This document shows positions 25,485 through 34,151 of a stretch of 64,000 nt of DNA, piece by piece. Below the pieces are notes generated by a model, which was not told the DNA's origin, searched no databases, and worked only from the letters and a program-made list of their open reading frames with translations. The DNA is from Firmicutes bacterium HGW-Firmicutes-7 (GTDB taxonomy: Bacteria; Bacillota; Clostridia; Lachnospirales; Vallitaleaceae): NCBI GenBank assembly GCA_002841375.1, contig PGZO01000001.1, positions 186,001-250,000 of the forward strand. Direction: 5' to 3'. Position 1 is the stretch's first letter, and each line of letters opens with the position of its first letter. Both the position numbers and the translations under genes were made by a program.

Positions 25485-25512
25485 TAAATTGAATTGAATG
25501 TGGTGCCGATAC
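25485..25512 (+). promoter_or_regulatory. Sigma-28 (SigD) promoter for flgM
   Basis: TAAA (25485-25488), 16 bp, GCCGATAC (25505-25512), nearly identical to the SigD consensus. About 40 bp before flgM, so FlgM would feed back on its own promoter. Confidence 0.8.
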
Positions 25513-25550
25513 ATTGTATAAGGAAATAGATTATTAAGGTGGTGGCAATA

Positions 25551-25823
25551 ATGAGAATTAACGGTGTGAATAATGTAAATAACGTTTACAAGAGTAATAA
25601 AACGAACAAGGCTTATGCAGCTTCTGGTGTGTCAACATCAAAAGATACTTTAGCAATTTCTGATTTTGCAAAAGAGCTTCAAGTAGCGAAGCAAGCTGTA
25701 AATAGTGCTCCAGACGTAAGACAAGCAAAGGTAGATGAAATTAAGCAACAAATGGAAGCTGGTCAATATAACATTTCAGCTTCACAATTAGCAGATAAAC
25801 TGTTAAACAAATACTTTGAATAA
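25551..25823 (+). CDS. flgM: Anti-sigma-28 factor FlgM
   Basis: 90 residues from ATG 25551 (AAGGTGG upstream). Typical FlgM: Asn-rich disordered N-terminus MRINGVNNVNNVYKSN, then KDTLAISDFAKELQVAKQAVNSAPDVRQAKVDEIKQQMEAGQYNISASQLADKLL, the sigma-28-binding helices. FlgM holds SigD until hook completion lets it be exported. Located between yvyF and flgN as in B. subtilis. Confidence 0.95.
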   Translation: MRINGVNNVNNVYKSNKTNKAYAASGVSTSKDTLAISDFAKELQVAKQAVNSAPDVRQAKVDEIKQQMEAGQYNISASQLADKLLNKYFE

Positions 25824-25838
25824 AAAGAAGGGATTACA

Positions 25839-26345
25839 GTGGCGAGCTTAATTGAAGAATTATTTTGTGTATTAGAAGAGGAAACAGGATGTTATAAAAC
25901 TCTTCTTGATATGGCAGATAATAAAAAGGATGTTATTATTAGAGGGGATGTGCCTAGCCTACAGGAAATCACAAAGATTGAACAAGAACTGGCTGGGCAT
26001 ATTTTGCGTCTTGAAAAGAAAAGAATGAATACACTTGATGACATCTGCTTAGTTTTAAATAAAAATTCAGAGGAAATAACGATAAGTAAACTGGTAGATA
26101 TTTTGCTTGGAGAAGAAAAGAATCAGCTTAGGCAGATGAACGAAAATCTGATTGCGATCCTATCAAAGCTCAGACAGTCTAATGAAATTTGCACAAAGCT
26201 TATTCAACAATCCCTTGAATTTATTGACTTTACAGTTAACGCTGTTCAAAGTACTACGTCAGCTTCTATGGGAAACAGCTATCAAGCAAAGGGAAATAGA
26301 AGTGATGAATTCCAAGGAAGAAATTTTTTTGACGCTAAACAATAA
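25839..26345 (+). CDS. flgN: FlgN-type flagellar export chaperone
   Basis: 168 residues, almost entirely helical, from GTG 25839. The FlgN pattern EELFCVLEEETGCYKTLLDMADNKKDVIIRGDVPSLQEITKIEQEL is clear. FlgN binds FlgK and FlgL in the cytoplasm and delivers them to the export gate, and the two flgK genes and flgL follow directly. The C-terminus ends in NFFDAKQ, resembling the ends HFFDSKK and YFMDRKK of the two chaperone-like proteins at 48818-49303 and 49440-49925. Confidence 0.88.
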   Translation: MASLIEELFCVLEEETGCYKTLLDMADNKKDVIIRGDVPSLQEITKIEQELAGHILRLEKKRMNTLDDICLVLNKNSEEITISKLVDILLGEEKNQLRQMNENLIAILSKLRQSNEICTKLIQQSLEFIDFTVNAVQSTTSASMGNSYQAKGNRSDEFQGRNFFDAKQ

Positions 26346-26368
26346 CGAGGAAGTAAGGTGGTGATGAT

Positions 26369-27994
26369 ATGTCGTCAATAAGTAGTTTATCAGCAGCGGT
26401 TTCGGCGCTCATGTCAAGCCAAACGGCACTGAATACAACAGCACATAACTTAGCAAATGTAAATACACCCGGGTACGTAAGGCAACAAGTGTTAATGAAA
26501 GACAATAGCTATATGAACCCTGGACGAAATGCAACGACCGGCTTTTACGTAGGACTTGGTGTTGATATTCAACAAATCAGGCAAATAAGAGATCAATTTT
26601 TAGACCAAGCCTTCAGACAAGAAAATTCAAGACAAGGATTTTATACAGCTCAAAACAATTCAATAGAAGAAATTGAAACTATTTTAGGTGAAATTGAAGG
26701 AGAAAGCTTTTCAGAAGTTCTCAATCAATTATGGGTTTCAATTAATGAACTATCTAAAAGTCCTGATGGATTAGAAACAAGAGGCGCACTTGTCCAAAAT
26801 GCAGTCCTTTTTATAAATAGAGCTAATTTGATTTCAGATCAGTTAAACTCCTATCAAAAGAATATGAACACACAGGTCATGGATATGGTAAAGGAAATCA
26901 ATAGTATAGGCGAACAAATAAGTAAGTTAAATGGAATAATCGTTAAGCAAGAGCTGAGTGGTGGTAACGCCAACGATTATCGAGATCAACGGAATCTACT
27001 TTTAGATAAACTCTCAACGATGGTTGATATTAAATACAAGGAAGATATGAAGGGCAGCATAACAGTGCAAATTGAGGGAACAGATTTTGTCACACTTGGC
27101 GGCTATAATAAAATGGGCCTTACCGCTGCAGAGCCCTTTAGTTCGTTAGTGAAGCCAATATGGACGCATTTGAGTAGTACCAATAACGATGTGTTTCAAT
27201 TGGGGGGAGTAATCAATTCTGAACGTGATAATGATAAAGGAAAATTAAAAGGCTTGCTCCTATCAAGAGGAACAAAACAAGCAAACTATACAGATATGGC
27301 AGATGAAACGACTTATTTAGAGAAAATTAAACCTTCAATTATAATGAAAGCACAAGCACAGTTTGATAAATTGGTACATGGAGTAGTTACCTTGATTAAT
27401 GATATTATGGCACCGAATATTAACGGCACGCCTCCAACACAAGATCCCGATGGACCATTTGGTTTGGACGGGAGTCAAGGAATTGAACTTTTTACAAGAA
27501 AAAGTGTTTCAAGATACACGGGCGCAAATTATAATGAGGAAGACCCAGCAGATCCATATAGTCTATACTCAGCTGGCAATATAACTGTTAATCAAGCTAT
27601 TCTTGATGATTATGATAAAATTTGCATTAGCGGTACGATGACAGACCTTTCTGACAATAGTGTTATACAAGACATTTTAACAAAATGGCAAGAGCCATTT
27701 TCAACCATTGAACCAGGCTTGTCTTCTGAACTAAACTTTAATGAGTATTATAACGATTACATATCTGATATTGGAAATAATGGCAATTCAGTATACAATA
27801 AAATGGCGAACCAAGAACAAATGGTTATTCAAATTCATAATCAACGAAGCTCGAGGATGGAAGTTTCCTCGGATGAAGAACTCAGTAATATGATTAAGTT
27901 TCAACATTCCTATAACGCAGCGGCAAAAGTCATATCGACACTTGATCAAATGATGGAACAAATTGTAAAAAGTACAGGAATCGTAGGAAGATAA
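26369..27994 (+). CDS. flgK: Flagellar hook-associated protein FlgK, copy 1
   Basis: 541 residues. The N-terminal axial motif SSQTALNTTAHNLANVNTPGYVRQ and C-terminal SSDEELSNMIKFQHSYNAAAKVISTLDQMMEQIV define FlgK (HAP1). It forms the hook-filament junction. The middle has GGNANDYRDQRNLLLDKLSTMVDI, typical for FlgK. ATG 26369 follows AAGGTGGTGAT. A second, divergent FlgK begins 27 bp downstream, which is unusual. Confidence 0.94.
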   Translation: MSSISSLSAAVSALMSSQTALNTTAHNLANVNTPGYVRQQVLMKDNSYMNPGRNATTGFYVGLGVDIQQIRQIRDQFLDQAFRQENSRQGFYTAQNNSIEEIETILGEIEGESFSEVLNQLWVSINELSKSPDGLETRGALVQNAVLFINRANLISDQLNSYQKNMNTQVMDMVKEINSIGEQISKLNGIIVKQELSGGNANDYRDQRNLLLDKLSTMVDIKYKEDMKGSITVQIEGTDFVTLGGYNKMGLTAAEPFSSLVKPIWTHLSSTNNDVFQLGGVINSERDNDKGKLKGLLLSRGTKQANYTDMADETTYLEKIKPSIIMKAQAQFDKLVHGVVTLINDIMAPNINGTPPTQDPDGPFGLDGSQGIELFTRKSVSRYTGANYNEEDPADPYSLYSAGNITVNQAILDDYDKICISGTMTDLSDNSVIQDILTKWQEPFSTIEPGLSSELNFNEYYNDYISDIGNNGNSVYNKMANQEQMVIQIHNQRSSRMEVSSDEELSNMIKFQHSYNAAAKVISTLDQMMEQIVKSTGIVGR

Positions 27995-28021
27995 ATCAAT
28001 TATTGAAAGGAGGTATGACCT

Positions 28022-29761
28022 ATGAGATCATCCTTTTTTGGACTGAATATAGCGACACAAGGGTTATATACGGCCCAAACAGCATTAAATATAACAACCC
28101 ATAATATTGCAAATGCAGAAACGAATGGATATAGTAGGCAGTATGCTGAAATATCAGCAACGAGAGCTTTACCTGATGGATCCAGAGGTATGGTAGGTAC
28201 GGGTGCAGAGGTTACGGGAATTTTCCAGTTAAGAAATACGTACATTGATAGCAAGTTTTGGAGTATGTCAACAGACCTTGGCCAATATAAAGTTAAAAAT
28301 GAGCTATTAGGTCAGCTTGAACTTCTTTTCAATGAGCCGTCAGATACAGGCTATAACGTAACAATGGGAAATGTATATTCGTCATTACAAGCACTAGCAA
28401 CGAACCCAGCAGAAGATGCAATGGTTACGAATTTTATTAATTCTGCAGATAGTTTTGCCCAGTATTTTAACAATATTGCGAAGCAAATGGTAAACTACCA
28501 AAGAGAAGCGAATTTTGGCGTGAAGACTTCTGTAACCCAAATCAATTTTATTGCAGAGCAAATAGCGACAATTAACAGTCAAATTGGTAACATGGAACTT
28601 AATGGTGGTGTTGCCAACGACTTAAGAGACAAACGCGTAAAGCTGGTTGACCAATTATCTGAAATCATAAATATAGAAGCTAAGGAACTAACAGATGTTA
28701 ATGGAAAGAAAAGATTTACAATTTCTATTAATGGGCAAAGCCTAGTTGATGGAAATGCAGTAAACCTTTTGAAAACTGTGCCTAGAACTGATCTTAATAA
28801 CCCCGAGGATCAAGCTGATTTGTATGATATTTATTGGCAATCAGGTAAGAAGTTATATCTTAATAATAGTGCAGCAAGTGGCACGTTAAAGGGTTATCTT
28901 GATGTGAGAGATGGCAATAATAGCAATAATTTTAAAGGGAATATTGATTCAATCATAACCGCTCCAGCCCCAGGTGCACCGGCAATAGTTGTTGATAATA
29001 TTTCAAGGCATGATATTCCAACATCTGGTACGATTACAATTGGGAAAGAGGTGTTAGAGTATACCGATATTTCATATAGTGGAGGACAGATTACGTTTAC
29101 CTTAACAGCAGCGCCTCCAGCTAGTGTTGCAGTAAATCAAAAAGTTGAAATAGGTGAGGCTGTCGCCTACAAAGGCGTACCGTATTACATACAAAAACTC
29201 AATGAATTTGTAAGAACAATGGCAAAAGAATTTAACACGATCCATAAGAAAGGAAATAACAACACGGGGACTGAGTTGTTTAATTTCGAAGGATATACAG
29301 GAGCTCCACCACAAGATCCTTTGGTGGAGATAAATGACAACTTTTCCTATAATCAGATTAACATTCATAATTTTTCTTTTTCACAAGATATTATTCGGGA
29401 TAATAGCAAGCTGTTAACTTCTGCAACGGATGGCATAGGAGAGAGTGCCAATGACTTGCTATTAGAAATGCTTAATACGAAACATGATGTTGATATGTTT
29501 AAAAAAGGTAAACCAGACAGCTTTATGCAGTCATTAATTAGCGAACTTGGTATTGATTCCAAGCAGGCTGCCAGTTTCGAAAAAGGACAAGCGAATCTGA
29601 CCAATCTTATTGAAAATCAAAGAAAATCAATTTCAAGTGTTGATTTAAATGAAGAAACTGCTGACATGATCAGGTTTCAACAAGCCTATAATCTTTCAGC
29701 AAAAATTATCAGTGTTATGGACGAAATATATAATGTAACTATTAATCAATTAGTTAGATAA
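28022..29761 (+). CDS. flgK: Flagellar hook-associated protein FlgK, copy 2
   Basis: 579 residues with the same HAP1 ends: N-terminal LNIATQGLYTAQTALNITTHNIANAETNGYSRQ and C-terminal DLNEETADMIRFQQAYNLSAKIISVMDEIYNVTINQLVR. It contains GGVANDLRDKRVKLVDQLSEIINI, parallel to copy 1, but the central domain differs in sequence and has an Ala/Pro-rich stretch TAPAPGAPAIVVD near residue 315. Its own AAAGGAGGT ribosome-binding site precedes ATG 28022. Either a second junction protein or an alternative FlgK. Confidence 0.92.
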   Translation: MRSSFFGLNIATQGLYTAQTALNITTHNIANAETNGYSRQYAEISATRALPDGSRGMVGTGAEVTGIFQLRNTYIDSKFWSMSTDLGQYKVKNELLGQLELLFNEPSDTGYNVTMGNVYSSLQALATNPAEDAMVTNFINSADSFAQYFNNIAKQMVNYQREANFGVKTSVTQINFIAEQIATINSQIGNMELNGGVANDLRDKRVKLVDQLSEIINIEAKELTDVNGKKRFTISINGQSLVDGNAVNLLKTVPRTDLNNPEDQADLYDIYWQSGKKLYLNNSAASGTLKGYLDVRDGNNSNNFKGNIDSIITAPAPGAPAIVVDNISRHDIPTSGTITIGKEVLEYTDISYSGGQITFTLTAAPPASVAVNQKVEIGEAVAYKGVPYYIQKLNEFVRTMAKEFNTIHKKGNNNTGTELFNFEGYTGAPPQDPLVEINDNFSYNQINIHNFSFSQDIIRDNSKLLTSATDGIGESANDLLLEMLNTKHDVDMFKKGKPDSFMQSLISELGIDSKQAASFEKGQANLTNLIENQRKSISSVDLNEETADMIRFQQAYNLSAKIISVMDEIYNVTINQLVR

Positions 29762-29786
29762 AAAGATGTACTGGTGAGGTGATATT

Positions 29787-31142
29787 ATGAGAATAACCAA
29801 TTCAATGATGAGAACGAATTCTTTATGGAACATTAATAAAAATGAAGAACTTATGAATAAATATGGGATCCAATTGTCCACAGGCAAGAAGATTCAGAAG
29901 CCTTCTGACGATCCTATCGTCGCTGTTAGAGCGTTAAAATTAAGAACAAATGTTAAAGAAATTGTACAATATAAAACCAATTCACAGGATGCGATTTCTT
30001 GGCTAGGTGTTACAGAACAAGCGATGAATAATACAACGACTCTTTTGAAAAGAGCGAGGGATTTATGTGTACAAGGTGCTTCAGACACTTTTTCTCCAAG
30101 TGATAGAGCAAATATTATTGCAGAGCTTAGTGAGCTTAAGGAGCAATTTTTAAGCGAAGCAAATGTAAACTATGCTGGGAGATATATATTCTCAGGTTTT
30201 AAAACGGATAAACCCGTTACATTGATTAAGGCACAGGATACGGTTAATTATGAAATTACTGAAAGTATGAGCGCTAAGGGGATTGAAAAGGTTTCAACGG
30301 TAGTGGAATCAGCTACACCGGGCCAATACGAGATCAAAGACTCGTATAGATTGAGATTAGGTTATGGCGATATTGCTTCTAATTTAACAGGAACGATAGG
30401 AACACTACCTAATCAGCTCACAGTCAACCTAGCAATGAGTTCCACAGATCCTGATGCATATAATCCAGCAGTAGGTACTGTAAACTTTTTGGAAGACACC
30501 GGAGAACTTGTTTTTAATGTAGATAACGTAAATGGTGAAGATGCTTTAGGTAATCCAGTTACGCCAGTTCCTACTGATTTTGATATAGTGTATAATAAGA
30601 TCGATTTTCAAAAAGGTGATTTAGCACCAGAACAATATTATAATTGCATTAATACGAGTGCTGTTCCACCGATCATCTATACAAAACCAAAAGATGAAAT
30701 GGTTTATCAAATTAGTTACAATCAACAAGTAACGGTAAATTCAATGGGAAATGAAGTGTTTACAGCTGATTTAGCGAGAGACTTTGATGAAATAATAAAC
30801 GCTGTAAAAAGTATTAATGATGATGATCCTGAAGCAAAACAATCCTTACAAAAGGATGTGTTAGGAAACTTTTTTGAGGGTATGCTAACAAAATTAGATA
30901 AACACCTTAATACAATCGTTAGGGAACAAGCTGTAATCGGAAGTAAGATTAACAGGCTTGAATTAACAATTAATAGATTAGATGATGATAAAGTTAATTT
31001 TACGGAGTTGTTATCTCTTAATGAAAACGTTGATATGACAGAGGCTGTGCTAAACTTAAAAGCCCAAGAAATTGTATACAATGCATCTTTAGCAGCATCG
31101 TCAAAATTAATGCAAAAAACGTTAATGGATTTCATTAACTAA
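29787..31142 (+). CDS. flgL: Flagellar hook-associated protein FlgL
   Basis: 451 residues, longer than the roughly 300 aa of B. subtilis FlgL because of an enlarged middle region (about residues 150-330). The flagellin-like N-terminus MRITNSMMRTNSLWNINKNEELMNKYGIQLSTGKKIQKPSDDP and C-terminus LSLNENVDMTEAVLNLKAQEIVYNASLAASSKLMQKTLMDF are classic FlgL (HAP3). It forms the second junction ring under the filament. GGTGAGG lies before ATG 29787; 26 bp after flgK copy 2. Confidence 0.94.
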   Translation: MRITNSMMRTNSLWNINKNEELMNKYGIQLSTGKKIQKPSDDPIVAVRALKLRTNVKEIVQYKTNSQDAISWLGVTEQAMNNTTTLLKRARDLCVQGASDTFSPSDRANIIAELSELKEQFLSEANVNYAGRYIFSGFKTDKPVTLIKAQDTVNYEITESMSAKGIEKVSTVVESATPGQYEIKDSYRLRLGYGDIASNLTGTIGTLPNQLTVNLAMSSTDPDAYNPAVGTVNFLEDTGELVFNVDNVNGEDALGNPVTPVPTDFDIVYNKIDFQKGDLAPEQYYNCINTSAVPPIIYTKPKDEMVYQISYNQQVTVNSMGNEVFTADLARDFDEIINAVKSINDDDPEAKQSLQKDVLGNFFEGMLTKLDKHLNTIVREQAVIGSKINRLELTINRLDDDKVNFTELLSLNENVDMTEAVLNLKAQEIVYNASLAASSKLMQKTLMDFIN

Positions 31143-31177
31143 GGAGCAACTATAAATAATATGAAGGAGTGATGGGT

Positions 31178-31636
31178 ATGATAATTAAAACAAAACATTT
31201 CGGAGAAGTAGAAATTAATGAAGAAAACATCCTTGATTTTTCAGAAGGAATATTTGGGTTTAATGAAGATAGAAAATTTATAATTTTATATGATAATGAA
31301 CCAGAGGTCAGCCCTTTTTGTTGGTTGCAATCTCTTGATGATGAGCTGGTATCCTTTCCAATGATTGATCCTGTTAATTATTTTAGAGATTATAATCCGG
31401 AAATTGCTGGAGGCTTAGTGGCGAAAATTGGAGAGCTAAAGGAAGAAGACCTCAATCTATTTACAGTAGTTGTTGTACCAAGTGACATTAAAAAGATGAC
31501 AACAAACTTAAAAGCACCTGTTCTTGTTAACATCAAAACAAAAAAAGGAATTCAAGTGATTGTACAGGACGAAAAATATGAAATTAAGCATAATTTATAC
31601 GACCAAATGATGCTGATCAAAGAGGCAGGTGAATAG
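31178..31636 (+). CDS. fliW: Flagellar assembly factor FliW
   Basis: 152 residues from ATG 31178 (AAGGAG 8 nt upstream; GTG 31169 and ATG 31172 are too close to that site). FliW features: [45 protein letters not shown] and the C-terminal [14 protein letters not shown]. FliW binds flagellin and, when free, sequesters CsrA, so it links flagellin export to flagellin translation. It is 2 bp from csrA. Confidence 0.95.
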   Translation: MIIKTKHFGEVEINEENILDFSEGIFGFNEDRKFIILYDNEPEVSPFCWLQSLDDELVSFPMIDPVNYFRDYNPEIAGGLVAKIGELKEEDLNLFTVVVVPSDIKKMTTNLKAPVLVNIKTKKGIQVIVQDEKYEIKHNLYDQMMLIKEAGE

Positions 31637-31638
31637 TC

Positions 31639-31857
31639 ATGCTTGCGCTATCGAGAAAAATTCAAGAATCTATTGTTATTGGAGATGACATTGAAATAAC
31701 CATATTATCTATTTCAAAGGATCAAGTAAAATTGGGAATTAGTGCACCTAAAAGTGTGCCCGTCCACCGTAAAGAGATTTATATGCAAATTCAAGAAGAG
31801 AATAAAGAGGCGACGAATCTAGATAAGAATGTACTAGATCAGTTGAAGAATTTATAA
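31639..31857 (+). CDS. csrA: Carbon storage regulator CsrA
   Basis: 72 residues: [44 protein letters not shown]. The RNA-contact residues of strand 1 (LSRK) and strand 5 (VHR) are present, with an extended C-terminal tail as in Gram-positive CsrA. Represses translation of hag by binding GGA motifs in its leader; a candidate site is at 32506-32521. Confidence 0.96.
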   Translation: MLALSRKIQESIVIGDDIEITILSISKDQVKLGISAPKSVPVHRKEIYMQIQEENKEATNLDKNVLDQLKNL

Positions 31858-31897
31858 CCAATTAAATACAAGGCTTCGTTACTGGAGGTGCGCTTGA

Positions 31898-32323
31898 ATG
31901 GAGATGAGAAACTGCAGTAAATGCCATAGGGTTTTTGGTTCTGAGAACGGAATATCTGTCTGTCAAGTTTGCTTTCGCGATCTTGAAGTAAAGTTTAAAC
32001 GAGTGAAGAATTACATTCGAGAGAATCATGGGGCTTCGATCTTTGAAGTGTCAGAGCTCTGTGAGGTAGAGGCCCATCAGATAAACCAATGGATTAAAGA
32101 AGAACGCTTGTATCTTGCGGAAGATTCAGGGATTACAATAGCGTGTGAAAAATGTGGGGCCCGAATTAGAATTGGTAGGTACTGCAATCAATGCAAAACC
32201 TTATTAGTCAAAGATTTAAAGCAAGCGTACAGTCAACCTCCCTTGAGAGATCATCATATTCATAAAGATCATGAAGATAAAACAAAAATGAGATATTTAA
32301 ATCAGGATAAGGATAAAAACTGA
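31898..32323 (+). CDS. yvyF: YvyF-family flagellar operon protein, copy 2
   Basis: 141 residues, same layout as the protein at 24881-25300: NCSKCHRVF with VCQVCFRD, a helix-turn-helix-like GASIFEVSELCEVEAHQINQWIKEERLYLAEDS, then CEKCGARIRIGRYCNQCKT, and the shared tail KMRYLNQDKD (KMRFLNKDN in copy 1). ATG 31898 follows GGAGGTG. The conserved middle QWI(R/K)EERL indicates a real duplication, with the two copies at opposite ends of the flgM-csrA cluster. Confidence 0.85.
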   Translation: MEMRNCSKCHRVFGSENGISVCQVCFRDLEVKFKRVKNYIRENHGASIFEVSELCEVEAHQINQWIKEERLYLAEDSGITIACEKCGARIRIGRYCNQCKTLLVKDLKQAYSQPPLRDHHIHKDHEDKTKMRYLNQDKDKN

Positions 32324-32370
32324 TGAAGTAAGCATTTCTACTGTAGAGATTAAAAGTAATTTTATAGCGC

Positions 32371-32403
32371 AATAAGTTCCTTAAAAAAGGAACTTATTTT
32401 TTT
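32371..32403 (+). terminator. Terminator before hag
   Basis: AATAAGTTCCTT, loop AAAA, AAGGAACTTATT: perfect 12-bp stem with a T run. It separates the flgM-csrA-yvyF transcription unit from hag. Confidence 0.93.
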
Positions 32404-32426
32404 CGACAAAAATGATACAAATATGC

Positions 32427-32453
32427 TAAAGTATATTTCTCATCGTCCGATAT
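32427..32453 (+). promoter_or_regulatory. Sigma-28 (SigD) promoter for hag
   Basis: TAAA (32427-32430), 15 bp, TCCGATAT (32446-32453); one mismatch to the SigD consensus. About 100 bp upstream of hag. Confidence 0.85.
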
Positions 32454-32470
32454 ATACTTTGTAAAGTAAA

Positions 32471-32521
32471 ACTGTTGGCCAACAGTAGAACTTAATTAAC
32501 AAGAGTCGGCATGGATGCCGA
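32471..32521 (+). promoter_or_regulatory. hag leader: 16-bp palindrome and candidate CsrA hairpin
   Basis: ACTGTTGGCCAACAGT at 32471-32486 is a perfect palindrome. TCGGCAT-GG-ATGCCGA at 32506-32521 is a hairpin placing GGA at its apex, the shape CsrA prefers. The hag ribosome-binding site AAGGAGGAA supplies a second GGA about 25 nt downstream, the usual two-site layout of CsrA-repressed leaders. Confidence 0.6.
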
Positions 32522-32553
32522 ACAAAAACACATAATTCAAGGAGGAATTAATT

Positions 32554-33783
32554 ATGATTATCAACCATAATATCGCAGCAATAAATACCCATAGACAACT
32601 TACAGCAGGTTCCGCAGGTTCCTCAAAATCTATGGAAAAATTATCATCAGGTTTAAGAATTAACAGAGCTGGCGACGATGCAGCTGGATTAGCAATTAGT
32701 GAAAAAATGAGAGGTCAGATCAGAGGCTTAAATCAAGCTTCAAGAAACTCTCAAGATGGTATTTCACTTATTCAAACAGCTGAAGGTGCTTTAAATGAAA
32801 CTCACAGCATACTACAAAGAATGCGTGAACTAGCAGTTCAATCTGCAAATGATACAAACACTTCTGCAGATCGTACAAACGTTCAGGACGAGATTGATCA
32901 ATTAAATAAAGAAATTGACCGTATTGCTACAACAACTCAATTCAATACAAAAAATCTTTTAGATGGTTCAATGGGTGGTGCGGTTACAGCTGATGTTGCT
33001 AATATTAATAAAAACATATCACTTGCTAGTGGTACAGTTGCAACGACTACACTTATTACTGCAGCAGATTCAAATGGAAGTGTTCTTGGTATGGTTAGTG
33101 GTGACACTATTGACGTTTCATATGTTATCAATGGTACAACTACTACTAATACAGTTACTGTTTCTGCAACATCACAAATGACAACTTCAATTGTTGCAGC
33201 TATTACTGGTTCTACTGCAAGTTATGCTACTACAGGAATTACAGTAACTGCTGGTACAGTTGGAACAGTAGGCGCAATTAATGGTGTAACAATAACTGTA
33301 AAAGATGCAAGTGGTAATATTAGAGCGGGTGCAACAAATGCATTATCAAGTTTCTTTGAAGATACAGCAGCGAAAGATTCACGTGCTGATGGATCTGCAA
33401 CTTTTCAAATTGGAGCAAATACGAACCAAAACATGAATCTTTCAATTGAAAAGATGGATACTGCAGCTTTAGGAGTTAAGGATTTAAAAGTAGGAAATCA
33501 AGGTCAGGCAAATGTTGCAGTTAAAGTAATTGATACTGCAATTACAAAGGTATCGACTGAACGTTCCAAACTTGGTTCTGTTCAAAACCGTCTTGAACAT
33601 ACTATCAACAACTTAGGAACATCTTCTGAAAACCTTACTGCAGCTGAATCTCGTGTACGTGACGTTGATATGGCTAAAGAAATGATGGAGTTCAGCAAGA
33701 ACAACATCCTTACACAAGCTGCTCAAGCAATGCTTGCGCAAGCAAATCAAGCGCCACAAGGAGTACTTCAACTTCTCAGATAA
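32554..33783 (+). CDS. hag: Flagellin
   Basis: 409 residues. The conserved D0/D1 ends are complete: MIINHNIAAINTHRQL, SSGLRINRAGDDAAGLAISEKMRGQIRGL at the N-terminus and RLEHTINNLGTSSENLTAAESRVRDVDMAKEMMEFSKNNIL at the C-terminus, ending QAPQGVLQLLR. The central part (about residues 150-270) is variable and very rich in Thr, Ser, Ala and Gly, a plausible surface for O-linked pseudaminic-acid-type sugars made by the adjacent island. Own SigD promoter and CsrA-type leader; a hairpin ends the transcript. Confidence 0.97.
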   Translation: MIINHNIAAINTHRQLTAGSAGSSKSMEKLSSGLRINRAGDDAAGLAISEKMRGQIRGLNQASRNSQDGISLIQTAEGALNETHSILQRMRELAVQSANDTNTSADRTNVQDEIDQLNKEIDRIATTTQFNTKNLLDGSMGGAVTADVANINKNISLASGTVATTTLITAADSNGSVLGMVSGDTIDVSYVINGTTTTNTVTVSATSQMTTSIVAAITGSTASYATTGITVTAGTVGTVGAINGVTITVKDASGNIRAGATNALSSFFEDTAAKDSRADGSATFQIGANTNQNMNLSIEKMDTAALGVKDLKVGNQGQANVAVKVIDTAITKVSTERSKLGSVQNRLEHTINNLGTSSENLTAAESRVRDVDMAKEMMEFSKNNILTQAAQAMLAQANQAPQGVLQLLR

Positions 33784-33799
33784 TATAATTTTTTTAACA

Positions 33800-33828
33800 G
33801 GGAGGTATTGGTTATTCCAATACCTCTT
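33800..33828 (+). terminator. Hairpin after hag
   Basis: GAGGTATTGG (33802-33811), 5-nt loop, CCAATACCTC (33817-33826): perfect 10-bp stem extended by two G-T pairs. Only TT follows, so it may stabilise the hag mRNA or terminate partially. Confidence 0.65.
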
Positions 33829-33920
33829 ACTAATATCTAAATATAATAAACAGTGATATTTCGATATATAATTTCATTGCTATCTGTATTTTGGGGCATA
33901 GCGGTGACGTGGAGGTTAAT

Positions 33921-34130
33921 ATGGATGAATTAAATAAAATAAAAGAAGAAATTATAAATTCAGTTTTAATTTACGATTTAAAATCAATGCATAATACAGT
34001 TATTAAATTGATAAATGAAATTGAAAATTTAACATATAATATAAATTCAGTACTAATAAATGAAATATTTGTTGCATATGAGAGGCATGACTACCTTTAC
34101 ATGTCAGATTTGTTAGAATATCAATTATAA
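33921..34130 (+). CDS. Small hypothetical protein between hag and maf
   Basis: 69 residues from ATG 33921 (GGAGG 5 nt upstream; the in-frame TTG at 33891 would add 10 residues). Not recognised. It is predicted to be mostly helical (DELNKIKEEIINSVLIYDLKSMHNTVIKLINEIENL) with no Cys and no signal peptide. Twenty-one bp before the Maf glycosyltransferase, so it is probably co-transcribed and may be an adaptor or chaperone for flagellin modification; this is inference from position only. Confidence 0.6.
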   Translation: MDELNKIKEEIINSVLIYDLKSMHNTVIKLINEIENLTYNINSVLINEIFVAYERHDYLYMSDLLEYQL

Positions 34131-34151
34131 AAACAATGTGAGGTTGGGTTT

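Noticed and set aside
30722-31135. 137-codon antisense open frame in flgL
   Set aside because: Overlaps the conserved FlgL C-terminus entirely.
33838-33867. SigD-like TAAA ... TTCGATAT before the small gene after hag
   Set aside because: Spacer of 18 bp is too long and the -10 is a poor match.
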